DNA of 39,485 bases from JBDTCS01 sp039923455 (GTDB taxonomy: Bacteria > Bacteroidota > Ignavibacteria > Palsa-1295): NCBI GenBank assembly GCA_039923455.1, contig JBDTCS010000286.1, positions 1-39,485 of the forward strand. Reading direction: 5' to 3'. How positions within the stretch are numbered: position 1 is the first letter of the stretch; every line of letters begins with the position of its first letter. The notes below the pieces were generated by a model. The model did not search any database. It was given only the letters and a program-made list of their open reading frames with translations, and had not been told where the DNA came from. A program made the translations under genes and the position numbers. Positions 8,151 to 16,406 of this stretch are shown one piece after another.

Positions 8151-8987
8151 TTATAGATTCGCGGCAGCTCGAGTCACGGAGGTTTCCTTTTTGGTCGTGA
8201 CGGTCTTGAGATGTTTCTTGATCGCCGGATTGCGACGAATAACCTCCATCGCAAGATCGAGATAATTTTTCGTGCCAGAACTCGTAGCATCATAAAGCAC
8301 GACCGGCATTCCAAAACTTGGGGCTTCACTCAATCGCACATTTCGCGTGACAAGCGTTTCGAAAACTTTGTCACCAAAGTATTTGCGTACCTCGCTTACA
8401 ACCTGATTCGAAAGTCTTAAGCGACTGTCATACATCGTGAGCAGAACTCCTTCGATATCAAGCTTTGGGTTCAGATGCTTTTTCACGATGTTGATCGTGT
8501 TGAGTAATTGACCGAGTCCCTCAAGCGCGTAGTATTCGCATTGCACCGGGATCAGCACGCTGTCGGAAGCCGCAAGCGCGTTCAGCGTGAGCAAACTAAG
8601 TGATGGTGGGCAGTCGATAATGATGTAATCATACTCTTTGCGGACTCCTGCGATCACTTTAGAAATAACTCGTTCGCGCTCAGGCACTTCGACGAGTTCG
8701 ATCTCGGCTCCGACGAGATTGATGTGTGATGGTACCAGATCGAGATTGGGGACATTCGATTTGAGGATCGCATCTTCCATCGGCACCTGGCCAACAAGCA
8801 CTTCGTAAATGGTCGTTCGAGTCTCTTTTGGGTCAACGCCAAGCCCGCTCGTGCCGTTGGCCTGAGCGTCGATATCGATCAGCAGAGTTCGAAACTCCGC
8901 AACCGCCAGCGAAGCAGCAAGATTGACGGCTGTCGTCGTCTTCCCGACTCCGCCCTTCTGATTCGCTATCGAGATTACCTTCCCCAT
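8151..8987 (-). CDS. parA: Chromosome partitioning ATPase ParA/Soj
   Basis: With the ATG at 8987 the product is 278 aa and begins directly with the deviant Walker A motif (KGGVGKTT, residues 11-18). An in-frame TTG at 9020 would add eleven residues not expected in the family. Further ParA landmarks are LLIDIDAQANGTSGLG (switch region), YIIIDCPPSLSLLTLNAL (Walker B) and PVQCEYYALEGLGQL. ParA binds DNA nonspecifically when bound to ATP and interacts with ParB to move origins. An inverted repeat at 9024-9062, 37-75 bp upstream, might be a control site. It heads a minus-strand run with parB, ridA, DUF5683 and the NHL lipoprotein. Confidence 0.97.
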   Translation of the reverse strand: MGKVISIANQKGGVGKTTTAVNLAASLAVAEFRTLLIDIDAQANGTSGLGVDPKETRTTIYEVLVGQVPMEDAILKSNVPNLDLVPSHINLVGAEIELVEVPERERVISKVIAGVRKEYDYIIIDCPPSLSLLTLNALAASDSVLIPVQCEYYALEGLGQLLNTINIVKKHLNPKLDIEGVLLTMYDSRLRLSNQVVSEVRKYFGDKVFETLVTRNVRLSEAPSFGMPVVLYDATSSGTKNYLDLAMEVIRRNPAIKKHLKTVTTKKETSVTRAAANL

Positions 8988-9023
8988 CGAATTTCTTGCA
9001 ATTACGGCACAGTTTCGCAATAA

Positions 9024-9062
9024 GTGACACCACTATAACCCGATTCCACCCTCCAGTGTCAC
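9024..9062. promoter_or_regulatory. Inverted repeat upstream of parA, possible operator
   Basis: Arms GTGACAC (9024-9030) and GTGTCAC (9056-9062) are perfect 7-bp inverted copies separated by 25 bp, 37-75 bp before the parA ATG. Small ParA proteins often rely on other factors for control, so autoregulation is only a guess. Seven-base arms can occur by chance. Confidence 0.3.
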
Positions 9063-9149
9063 AGCAAACTATCCACTATTTATTAAGAAATGCGCAAATT
9101 CGGACGTGGGAAGTTTGGGAGTTTCTTTTCGAAGCCTCTCGAATAGCTC

Positions 9150-9710
9150 TCAATTGATCTGCATCACACTAACCACCAACAAAATTAGTATTGCCAGCCA
9201 GACCTCGAACTGCTCAAGTGTTCGAATGCGCCAGAGAATTATATCACGGGGCGAAAGGTCTTCGGTACCCTCTTTTTCGGCACGAGCTTCTCCACACTCA
9301 CGATAACTGGTGCGCAGCATCAAGCTGATAACGAAGAGAAAGAGAAACAGGAGAATCTTGATGTGAGCAAATATGCGCCACGTCGTGGTGAAGTCGAAGA
9401 AGATAAATCTTGTCGATAGGAGCAGAATGATGATGCCGGTCACGAGCACCGTCCAGACGAACATCCAGGTGAAACCTAGAAACCTGACTTTAAGTCGGAC
9501 GGAAAGCTCGGTTGAGGTCTCTGCATAGTATTCAAATACCGGCCTTGAGACACCAGTAAGAAATAGAATCCCCCCCAGCCACGCTACGGCCGAAAATAAA
9601 TGCACATAGAGCGCAGCCCAGTAAACAAAGGTGATGCCTTTGATCTGACTTTCTGAGAGCAGAATGCTATGGAGTGAGCCTTGGAGCACTGCGTGCGCGA
9701 TTCCGTGCAT
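9150..9710 (-). CDS. CopD-like four-helix membrane protein
   Basis: The 186-aa product has about four transmembrane helices: residues 29-48 (VYWAALYVHLFSAVAWLGGI), one near 75-97, one near 108-128 and a last at the C-terminus (VWLAILILLVVSVMQI). The first helix carries H-x6-W-x-G within LHLF/AVAWLGG-type context, typical of CopD/DUF4149-like proteins, which may bind heme or copper. The ATG at 9710 is used. A long loop with charged residues (about 130-160) precedes the last helix. It is on the parA strand but 162 bp upstream of it. Copper import or resistance is not shown by any neighbour, so only the family-level call is offered. Confidence 0.6.
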   Translation of the reverse strand: MHGIAHAVLQGSLHSILLSESQIKGITFVYWAALYVHLFSAVAWLGGILFLTGVSRPVFEYYAETSTELSVRLKVRFLGFTWMFVWTVLVTGIIILLLSTRFIFFDFTTTWRIFAHIKILLFLFLFVISLMLRTSYRECGEARAEKEGTEDLSPRDIILWRIRTLEQFEVWLAILILLVVSVMQIN

Positions 9711-9799
9711 AGTTTTGGGTTCTATTTTCGGTAGTGAGGATGCTAACCCGAATTAGTCCGGAAAAATTAAGGCAAGGAAAAATTATTGCTTGACCAATA

Positions 9800-10792
9800 T
9801 TAATTATAGCCGAGTGCGTGCAACCCGTAGTATACGCCTGCGGCGATCGCGGCCGATGCCGGAATTGTCAGCAGCCAAGCCCAGATGATGCGTGTTGCGA
9901 CGCCCCAACGCACTGCGGAGGCCCTGCGAAGCGATCCAACACCAACGATAGCACCGGTGATCGTATGAGTAGTCGAAACCGGAATACCCGCTGCAGCAGC
10001 GCCGAGCAGTGTAACGGCTGACGCAGTTTCCGCAGCAAATCCGCCAATCGGTTTTAATTGCGTGATCTTCATCCCCATCGTCTTGACGATGCGCCAACCA
10101 CCGGAAAGCGTCCCAAGGGCGATCGAAGCATGCGCTGCCAGAATAACCCATGTGGGCACATCGAAACTTGGAATAAGTTTATTCGCAAAAAGCAATCCGG
10201 TAATAATACCCATCGTCTTCTGTGCGTCGTTCGTGCCGTGACCAAGCGAATAGGCTGCTGCGGAAAAGAGTTGGCCCCGCCGAAACAAATGGTCGACCGC
10301 CAATGGTGATTTCTTTCGAGAGAGCCAGGTGATAAGCAACATGATGAAAAATCCGAGCACCAAACCGATAACCGGGGAAAGCACTATGAACAACAGCGTC
10401 TTAATCCAACCGGAGGGAATGATAACACTGAAACTTCCCGCACGAGTGACGGCCGCACCGGCGAACGCACCGATGAGCGCGTGTGAAGAACTCGTCGGAA
10501 GGCCAAGCCACCACGTCATCAGATCCCAAACGATCGCGCCGATCAACGCCGCGAGGATCACATACGTGGTAACGATACTCATATCGATCATTCCGGAGCC
10601 AATCGTCTTGGCAACTCCTGTTCCGAAACCGAAAGCGGCAACGAAATTAAAAAACGCTGCCCAGAGAACCGCTTGTCCCGGAGTCAAGACTCGAGTGGAT
10701 ACGACCGTCGCGATGGAGTTCGCTGCGTCGTGAAATCCATTTATATAATCAAAAACGAGTGCGATACCTATCGCGATAATGATCAGAGTCAC
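9800..10792 (-). CDS. Inorganic phosphate transporter, PiT family
   Basis: The 330-aa integral membrane protein carries both PiT/PHO-4 signature repeats: GFHDAANSIATVV near the N-terminus and SLGHGTNDAQKTMGII in the second half. They pack in an inverted-repeat transporter that moves phosphate (as metal-phosphate) with protons or sodium. Many further helices are seen. The start is GTG at 10792. A stop codon lies three codons upstream in frame, and no ATG precedes the conserved first helix, so GTG is essentially forced. A DUF47 regulator gene lies 52 bp upstream on the same strand, the usual arrangement for low-affinity phosphate uptake. Confidence 0.95.
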   Translation of the reverse strand: MTLIIIAIGIALVFDYINGFHDAANSIATVVSTRVLTPGQAVLWAAFFNFVAAFGFGTGVAKTIGSGMIDMSIVTTYVILAALIGAIVWDLMTWWLGLPTSSSHALIGAFAGAAVTRAGSFSVIIPSGWIKTLLFIVLSPVIGLVLGFFIMLLITWLSRKKSPLAVDHLFRRGQLFSAAAYSLGHGTNDAQKTMGIITGLLFANKLIPSFDVPTWVILAAHASIALGTLSGGWRIVKTMGMKITQLKPIGGFAAETASAVTLLGAAAAGIPVSTTHTITGAIVGVGSLRRASAVRWGVATRIIWAWLLTIPASAAIAAGVYYGLHALGYN

Positions 10793-10844
10793 AGTGCGTT
10801 ACGCGTAATTGGTGTGAGAAGCAAATACTTATTTCAGGACTTTT

Positions 10845-11492
10845 TTACGCGTACTTGAGTACCACGCCTTCTATTAAATTCGCGACGTGCTCACACTTGT
10901 CGATCGATTCCTCGATGTCGGACAGTACCTCTTTGAGCTTGATTAGTTGTATCGGATCCTTCTGCTCTTGAAACAGTCGAGCGATTGCATTGTGATAGAT
11001 ATCGTCGGCGGCATTCTCGCACGTATTAACATGCTCACAAGCGCGGTGGATCTCTGTCACATTCTTCATGTTATTCAGCAAAGGCACAGCGATCGAGAGC
11101 TCCTCAACCGCTTTCAGCAGTGTGTCGGTCAGATCACGAAACTCCGAGGGAAATTCGTTGATCTCATAGAGCATTGTTTTCACTGCCACATCCTCGATAA
11201 GATCAAGAATATCATCGAGCTCTGAAGCGAGTGCATGAATATCTTCACGATCGATCGGCGTGATGAACGTGGTGGAGAGATCGGCAAAAATATCGTGTGT
11301 GATCTGATCACCACGATGCTCAGCGTCCTCGATACGAGTGATGAGAATCTTTCGCTCACTGACGCCGGAGGCATCTAATAGCTTACGGAGATCGGTAGCG
11401 GCCTCCTTAATATTTTTAACGTTTGCGGTAAAAAGCTCGAAGAACTGATCGCCCTTTGGAAGCAGCTTACGGAAAAAGGTTGAGACACCCAT
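10845..11492 (-). CDS. DUF47/PhoU-like phosphate transport accessory protein
   Basis: The 215-aa protein is predicted all-helical with heptad-rich segments and matches the DUF47 (PF01865) pattern: N-terminal FFRKLLPKGDQFFELF, the ITRIEDAEHRGDQITHDIFADL motif, ITPIDREDIHALASELDDILDLIEDVA with conserved acidic residues, and a C-terminal SDIEESIDKCEHVANLIEGVVLKYA. The family is related to PhoU and is regularly coupled to PiT transporters, as here (52 bp upstream of the transporter). It is thought to modulate phosphate uptake, probably through a metal cluster bound by the E/D-x3-D motifs. ATG at 11492. Confidence 0.93.
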   Translation of the reverse strand: MGVSTFFRKLLPKGDQFFELFTANVKNIKEAATDLRKLLDASGVSERKILITRIEDAEHRGDQITHDIFADLSTTFITPIDREDIHALASELDDILDLIEDVAVKTMLYEINEFPSEFRDLTDTLLKAVEELSIAVPLLNNMKNVTEIHRACEHVNTCENAADDIYHNAIARLFQEQKDPIQLIKLKEVLSDIEESIDKCEHVANLIEGVVLKYA

Positions 11493-11691
11493 GCAGATTT
11501 GCGCTTATTTTATGAAATTGTTACGGCAAAGTTACGAATCTCAAAGACGCTTGACCCGAGAGCTTGAAATTTTCAGTTAATTACATGAAAAGTATCCTAA
11601 AATTTCCATAGAGACAACGGACCGTTTTGGCTGGACTTGGCTTTCTGTGTCGGCAAAATTATCATCCGAATTCGCACTTTTTGGCTTGAAA

Positions 11692-11707
11692 ATTGTTATA
11701 CAACAAT
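11692..11707. promoter_or_regulatory. 16-bp inverted repeat in desaturase/phosphate intergenic region
   Basis: ATTGTT-ATAC-AACAAT is a perfect 6-4-6 inverted repeat near the centre of the divergent spacer. It resembles an operator for a dimeric repressor, but it is short and A/T-rich and could be chance. Confidence 0.3.
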
Positions 11708-11799
11708 CACAACTTCACATTGTTTGTTATCAGGAATGGCCGCTTTGAGCGCCTAGTTTTGTGGAGGATTCCGGATAGACTCTACATGGATACCGACTG

Positions 11800-11834
11800 T
11801 TTTGACCAAAGGAACGCTTGCGACGCGGTCAAAA
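11800..11834. promoter_or_regulatory. Perfect 8-bp inverted repeat just before the desaturase gene
   Basis: Arms TTTTGACC (11800-11807) and GGTCAAAA (11827-11834) are exact inverted copies with a 19-bp spacer, ending 28 bp before the desaturase start. In RNA it could form a stem-loop in the 5' leader. As DNA it could bind a dimer. TTGACC-type half-sites occur in several fatty-acid regulators, but no regulator is identified here. Confidence 0.4.
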
Positions 11835-11862
11835 ATGATTAAAATATTCTTCGAACAAAATA

Positions 11863-12750
11863 TTGCTAAGATTCAAAGCTGATATTCGTACTTTGGTTTA
11901 TATGTTGCTCACGACAGTGCTTTTTGTTGTGCAGTGGCAACTTGGCTATTTACAGCCGTTTCTCTATATCGCGTTTCTCTTCTTCACGGTCGCAGTGACC
12001 GTGATTGCGCATAACCACAATCATGTTCCGATCTGGCGCAATAAGATACTTAACGGCCTGACGGACTATTGGCTGACTATTTTCTATGGCTTCCCAGCGT
12101 TCGGATGGATACCAACGCATAACATGAATCATCATAGCCTGAATAACAAAGAGGGTGATTACACAATCACTTACCGGCTAACCGAGCATAACCACTTGAT
12201 GATGCTTCTTGCTTATCCAACGGTGAGCAGTTACTTTCAGCAGAAGCCCATTCGGGAGTATCTCAAGATGCAATACGCGACGAATCGTGGCAGATTCTAT
12301 TTCTCGCTTTCACAGTATGTCGTGCTTGTGCTTTGGTGGATTGTGGCGTTCGTGATAGACTGGAAAAAGGCGTTGCTCTTTGTAGTTATTCCTCAACAGT
12401 TCGGTTTGTTTAGTGTGCTGGTGTTCAACTACGTTCAGCATGTGCACGCCGATGAAGAATCTGCTTGGAACCACTCACGCAATTTTGTTGGCTTTCTGAA
12501 CACGATGCTGTTTAATAATGGTTATCACACGGTGCATCACGAACGTGCAGGTACGCATTGGAGCAAACTTCGCGAGCAGCACGAGCTGGTTGCCGAGAAG
12601 ATTTCGCCTGTATTGCAAGAGCGCAGTTTTTGGTGGTACATCATTCGCAATTATTTTCTTGGGATCTTCAATCCGAAAATGCGCACGACTTCGATGCGTC
12701 TCGAGCGGATGAAAACTGCAAACAAAGCAAACATTCAGGCTGGGCATTGA
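11863..12750 (+). CDS. Membrane fatty acid desaturase
   Basis: The 295-aa protein has the three His boxes of membrane-bound fatty acid desaturases: HNHNH (residues 50-54), HNMNHH (86-91), and GYHTVHHERAGTHWS in the C-terminal third. These bind the di-iron centre that introduces a double bond into an acyl chain using O2. Hydrophobic helices flank the first box and occupy about residues 140-185. The chosen start is TTG at 11863, since the in-frame ATG at 11902 would cut into the first hydrophobic segment and no ATG/GTG lies between the in-frame stop at 11836 and 11863. The methyltransferase gene follows after 4 bp, so the two are co-transcribed. Confidence 0.92.
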   Translation: MLRFKADIRTLVYMLLTTVLFVVQWQLGYLQPFLYIAFLFFTVAVTVIAHNHNHVPIWRNKILNGLTDYWLTIFYGFPAFGWIPTHNMNHHSLNNKEGDYTITYRLTEHNHLMMLLAYPTVSSYFQQKPIREYLKMQYATNRGRFYFSLSQYVVLVLWWIVAFVIDWKKALLFVVIPQQFGLFSVLVFNYVQHVHADEESAWNHSRNFVGFLNTMLFNNGYHTVHHERAGTHWSKLREQHELVAEKISPVLQERSFWWYIIRNYFLGIFNPKMRTTSMRLERMKTANKANIQAGH

Positions 12751-12754
12751 TCGA

Positions 12755-13528
12755 ATGACAGAGCACTCACAAGCCCCAACCTCGCGCTTTTCCAGCAGAG
12801 TTCGGAGTTATGTGCTCTATCGCCCACACTACCCAACGGCGATCATCCCCTTCTTAATCGATGCGTGCGGTCTGACACCCGACTCAATCGTCGCGGATAT
12901 TGGCTCAGGTACAGGTTTCTTGTCCGAGCTGTTTCTCGAATTTGGGTGCGCCGTTGACGGTGTTGAACCAAATCTTGAAATGCGCGAAGCTGGTGAATCG
13001 TATCTCAAACGATTCACAGAATTTCACTCCATCGACGGCACAGCTGAAGCGACAACACTCGCGTCCTCTTCTATCGATCTTGTAACTGCCGGGCAGACGT
13101 TTCATTGGTTCAATGTCCCAAAGTCTATCGCAGAGTTTAAGCGCATCTTGAAGTCGAATGGTAATGTTGTGATCGTTTGGAACGAGCGATTAACCGAGAG
13201 CTCAAATTTCCTCCGAGAGTATGAAGCCCTACTTCTGAAATTCGGCACCGACTACACCCTGATAAATCACACCCATATTCAGGACTCAAGCCTCGCCGAA
13301 CTGTACGAACCAACTACGTATAGATTCGCGAGTTTCGAAAATTCTCAACTTGTGGATTTCGAAGGGCTCCGCGGCAGGTTTGATTCGTCTTCGTATGTAC
13401 CTTCACCCGAAGCTGCTAATTATTCCGAAGCGATCGAAGCCCTGCGGGATATATTCGATCGAAATGCGGTCGATGGTAAAGTCGCGATCGAGTATGCCTG
13501 CAAGGTACACACGGGCAAGCTCGCGTAG
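12755..13528 (+). CDS. Class I SAM-dependent methyltransferase
   Basis: The 257-aa protein shows a Rossmann methyltransferase fold of the Methyltransf_11/25 kind: motif I IVADIGSGTGFLSELF (D48-I-G-S-G-T-G54), the acidic end of the second strand (DGVEPNLEMREAGE), and the motif IDLVTAGQTFHWFNVPKSIAEFKRIL. The N-terminal YRPHYPTAIIPFLID is typical of small-molecule methyltransferases in this group. The substrate cannot be read from sequence. Its gene lies 4 bp after the desaturase, so a lipid-related substrate is possible (inference). It converges on the tolC-like gene with only a 6-bp gap, leaving no room for a terminator between them. Confidence 0.88.
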   Translation: MTEHSQAPTSRFSSRVRSYVLYRPHYPTAIIPFLIDACGLTPDSIVADIGSGTGFLSELFLEFGCAVDGVEPNLEMREAGESYLKRFTEFHSIDGTAEATTLASSSIDLVTAGQTFHWFNVPKSIAEFKRILKSNGNVVIVWNERLTESSNFLREYEALLLKFGTDYTLINHTHIQDSSLAELYEPTTYRFASFENSQLVDFEGLRGRFDSSSYVPSPEAANYSEAIEALRDIFDRNAVDGKVAIEYACKVHTGKLA

Positions 13529-13534
13529 CGTTAA

Positions 13535-15040
13535 TTAATTTCCGATTTCCACTTTTCGATTCGTCGAAAAATCAAAGAGGGTTTGTTGTGTCAGGTCCGC
13601 GAGTGCGAGTTGCTCGGCGACTTGTGCGCTTAGCGAGGAGAGTCGGGCTTTTGTAAGTCGTTGTTGTGCGAGCGCGAGATCTTGCGAGGTAATTTTTCCG
13701 GCGTCGAATCTCGCAAGCGAGAGTTCATACGCCTTTTGCGCAACGCGAACCGATTTCTTGGCCACCTCCGCCTGCTTCTTCGCAGCTTCCAACTGTTCGA
13801 GCACGCTACGAACTTCTTGCTCGACCTGTCGCTCTTTTACCCGCAAGGTTATTCGACTAAGCTCCGTCGAAGCTTCCGCAGCATCCATCCGCAGTCCATG
13901 TGCACCCCAATCGTAGATCGGAATATTTATGCTCAGCGTTAGTCCGCGATTCACATAAGGATGCGCAACAAGCAGGTCAACTTCTTCGGAATTGTTCGAA
14001 GCACCAAAAGAACCGACGAGTGCGGCGTTGATGCTTCGAGTATTGCCGAGTCGATCACGAGCTATGTTGCCACGATCTATGTCATATTTCGCAGCGCGAA
14101 TATCTGCTCTGTTTGCAAGCGCTTGTTGGATCGCTTCTCGTGCGTTGACGATCACAGTTACTTCGGCAACCGAATCAAGCTTTGCGGAGATGTGCCCATC
14201 AAGAGGCATTCCGAGAGATGCAAGTAGATCACGCTCCGCCGAGAGCAATCGACGCTGACGATCGAACAGATCCGTCTGTGCACTTGCAAGATCGACTTCG
14301 AGCTGCATCGCATCTACTTCAGCGATCAGACCGGCCTTGAATTTATTTGTCGCGAGTTCGAAGTTCGACGTGCTCGTCGTGACCTCATCTTTCTGAATTT
14401 GTACTTCCCTTTCCGATTGATACAAATTATAGAAGAGCCGCTTGATATCAAATTGCAGCGATGCCCACTGTGAAATATAGGACGAGTACGCGAGATCCAG
14501 ATTCATCTCGGACTCCCGCTCCGAGAGCTTCAACTCATTCACCTTGAAGAGCGGCTGATCGATTTCAATCGAGCCGATGCCAAAATAATCGTTGACGCTC
14601 GATCCCGACGGTGTCTCCTGCCATCTGCGAAACATATTGCCAAACACAGAGACAGAGCCGCCTGTCCAATAAATTGGCTGCGTCAGACTAAGTCCACCGC
14701 CCACTTGCGTTTGGCGTTGACGCAATAGATCCGTCGTGCCAGTGACGGGATTGTAGACCGGTGCCGTATTGTCGGTATAGATCGGTGCGTCAAGTAGGAG
14801 GTCAACACGCGAACGGAGTGATCGACGAGCGGCCTCGGCATTTTCTGAGGCTATCTCATAATTTCGGCGAGCTTGCATTAGGGCCGGAGCTTGATCTTTT
14901 GCCATTTTCAGACACTCATCGAGCGTCATCGATGGCTGCGAGTAGCTTTTGCTTGACGTGAGCAATGCTGCCAAGATCACTAATAGTGTCATGATCTTGC
15001 TGAGCAACCCTCGCATCCATGTTGGCATGCCTTTATTCAT
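13535..15040 (-). CDS. TolC-family outer membrane efflux protein
   Basis: With the ATG at 15040 the product is 501 aa with a signal peptide ending near SYS|Q and the OEP architecture: MTLDECLKMAKDQAPALMQARRNYEIASEN at the mature N-terminus and long alpha-helical hairpins in two similar halves (for example LATNKFKAGLIAEVDAMQLE and LSLARFDAGKITSQDLALAQQRL). These build the trimeric barrel and periplasmic tunnel through which exporters discharge. The ATG overlaps the end of the permease gene by 8 bp, favouring it over the TTG further upstream (15097). It is the third gene of an adaptor-permease-channel operon. Confidence 0.93.
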   Translation of the reverse strand: MNKGMPTWMRGLLSKIMTLLVILAALLTSSKSYSQPSMTLDECLKMAKDQAPALMQARRNYEIASENAEAARRSLRSRVDLLLDAPIYTDNTAPVYNPVTGTTDLLRQRQTQVGGGLSLTQPIYWTGGSVSVFGNMFRRWQETPSGSSVNDYFGIGSIEIDQPLFKVNELKLSERESEMNLDLAYSSYISQWASLQFDIKRLFYNLYQSEREVQIQKDEVTTSTSNFELATNKFKAGLIAEVDAMQLEVDLASAQTDLFDRQRRLLSAERDLLASLGMPLDGHISAKLDSVAEVTVIVNAREAIQQALANRADIRAAKYDIDRGNIARDRLGNTRSINAALVGSFGASNNSEEVDLLVAHPYVNRGLTLSINIPIYDWGAHGLRMDAAEASTELSRITLRVKERQVEQEVRSVLEQLEAAKKQAEVAKKSVRVAQKAYELSLARFDAGKITSQDLALAQQRLTKARLSSLSAQVAEQLALADLTQQTLFDFSTNRKVEIGN

Positions 15041-16343
15041 AGCGCAGTGCCTCGATCGGGTCTTTCCGTGCTGCTTGGCGTGCCGGATAATATCCAAATA
15101 TGATGCCCGTCGCTACGCTCACCCCAAAAGCAATGATGACCGAAAACGGTGTAATCACGGTTCGCCAATCGGCGTACGTCGAGATCAATTTCGTCATTCC
15201 AAATCCGACAGCCAGTCCGATCAGGCCGCCAGATACCGAGAGTATCACCGCCTCTGTAAGAAACTGCGAGATAACAACGCGTTGTGTGGCGCCGAGTGCA
15301 CGACGAATACCTATCTCACGTGTGCGTTCCAGCACACTCGCAAGCATGATATTCATAATGCCGATGCCGCCGACGAGTAACGAAATACTCGCAATCGCGA
15401 TCATGACAATGTTAAATATTCTTTGCGTTGCTTGATGTTGTCGTAACAGCTCTTCGGGAACAGTGATCGTAAAATCATCGGCCTTGTTGTGTCGCCTGGT
15501 AAGTATACGACTGATGATTCCGGCTGCTTCTGCAGCATCGGCACTCTCCTTCAGTTGAACGGTGATCTGATCGATCTGTGACTGTACCTTTTTATCCGGT
15601 CCGATATTTCTGCCGTTGAAATTAATTTGAGCGTTGCTGCCCTCCGGTGCATCTTTGTCTCGTCCAAACTTTGACTCCGCCGTTGTGACAGGAATATAAA
15701 TATCCAGATTGATATCACGATCATTCGGTCCGGCAAATTTTGCAACTTGACCTTTCTCCTGCACGATACCAATAACTGTGAACCACTGATCCCCAAGCTT
15801 TATATGTTCACCGAGCGCGTTCTTGAATGCGAAAAGCTTTTGCTTGGCCGAAGATCCGAGCACGCAAAAATTTGCGATATCGGCGACATCACGATCGGTG
15901 ATGAACCGGCCCTCCTTCAGAGTAGTATTATAGATGCTTTGATACGCAGGTGAGACGCCTATGACAGGAACATCAACATGATCACCGCCATAAAATGCGT
16001 GCTTCCGATGTTCTGCATTTGCCTCGACTCGTTCAGCGAATGGACAGATATCGAGAATTGCCTGCGCGTCTTTGGTCGTTAGGCCGAGTGAGTTCGTTAC
16101 TTTTGTGGCGTCTACGCCTTGATCTTTTTGGGCATCCGGTGAAGTTGCTCGAATGATTATATTATGGAGACCCATTACGGAGATCTGGTCGAGCGATTCT
16201 TGTCTTGCCCCTTCACCGATCGAGAGCATAGCAACCACAGCACCAACCCCAAACACGACACCCAAGATTGTTAGGGCCGAGCGGATCTTGTGCCCAAGGA
16301 CACTATCGAAGCTGAGTTGGAGTGTTTCGCGAAGATTTAACAA
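15033..16343 (-). CDS. MacB/FtsX-type ABC transporter permease (no ATPase domain)
   Basis: The 436-aa protein is the membrane half of a MacB-like type VII ABC transporter. The N-terminal helix region reads KIRSALTILGVVFGVGAVVAMLSIGEGARQ. A large periplasmic MacB_PCD domain follows. Three C-terminal helices follow the segment LLVGGIGIMNIMLASVLERTREIGIRRALGA, and the protein ends ARKDPIEALRYE. E. coli MacB is about 648 aa because an ABC ATPase is fused at its N-terminus; that domain is absent here. The start is TTG at 16343. Between the adaptor stop and this point the frame is open but holds no ATG or GTG, and the conserved N-terminus begins here. Confidence 0.93.
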   Translation of the reverse strand: MLNLRETLQLSFDSVLGHKIRSALTILGVVFGVGAVVAMLSIGEGARQESLDQISVMGLHNIIIRATSPDAQKDQGVDATKVTNSLGLTTKDAQAILDICPFAERVEANAEHRKHAFYGGDHVDVPVIGVSPAYQSIYNTTLKEGRFITDRDVADIANFCVLGSSAKQKLFAFKNALGEHIKLGDQWFTVIGIVQEKGQVAKFAGPNDRDINLDIYIPVTTAESKFGRDKDAPEGSNAQINFNGRNIGPDKKVQSQIDQITVQLKESADAAEAAGIISRILTRRHNKADDFTITVPEELLRQHQATQRIFNIVMIAIASISLLVGGIGIMNIMLASVLERTREIGIRRALGATQRVVISQFLTEAVILSVSGGLIGLAVGFGMTKLISTYADWRTVITPFSVIIAFGVSVATGIIFGYYPARQAARKDPIEALRYE

Positions 16344-16406
16344 AAACAGTTTGTTATATGATGAAAACCGGTCTGATCCGTTGAGGTTCGCTCCTTTTTG
16401 CGATTG

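Larger units (their letters stand above)
11493..11862. other. 370-bp divergent intergenic region between DUF47 and desaturase genes
   Basis: No open frame of interest is visible. The region should hold promoters for both divergent units. Two inverted repeats stand out, at 11692-11707 and 11800-11834, listed separately. The DNA is A/T-rich near both genes. No tRNA or other RNA gene was recognised. Confidence 0.6.

Noticed and set aside
7137..9062. Search for a parS site near parAB
   Set aside because: No sequence resembling TGTTTCACGTGAAACA was found in the window. GATCACGTGATG near 20842 has only the central part and lies in a coding region.
9065..9080. DnaA-box-like CTATCCACT upstream of parA
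   Set aside because: It has two mismatches to TTATCCACA and is single. No box cluster, AT-rich unwinding element or dnaA gene is seen, so no origin is called.
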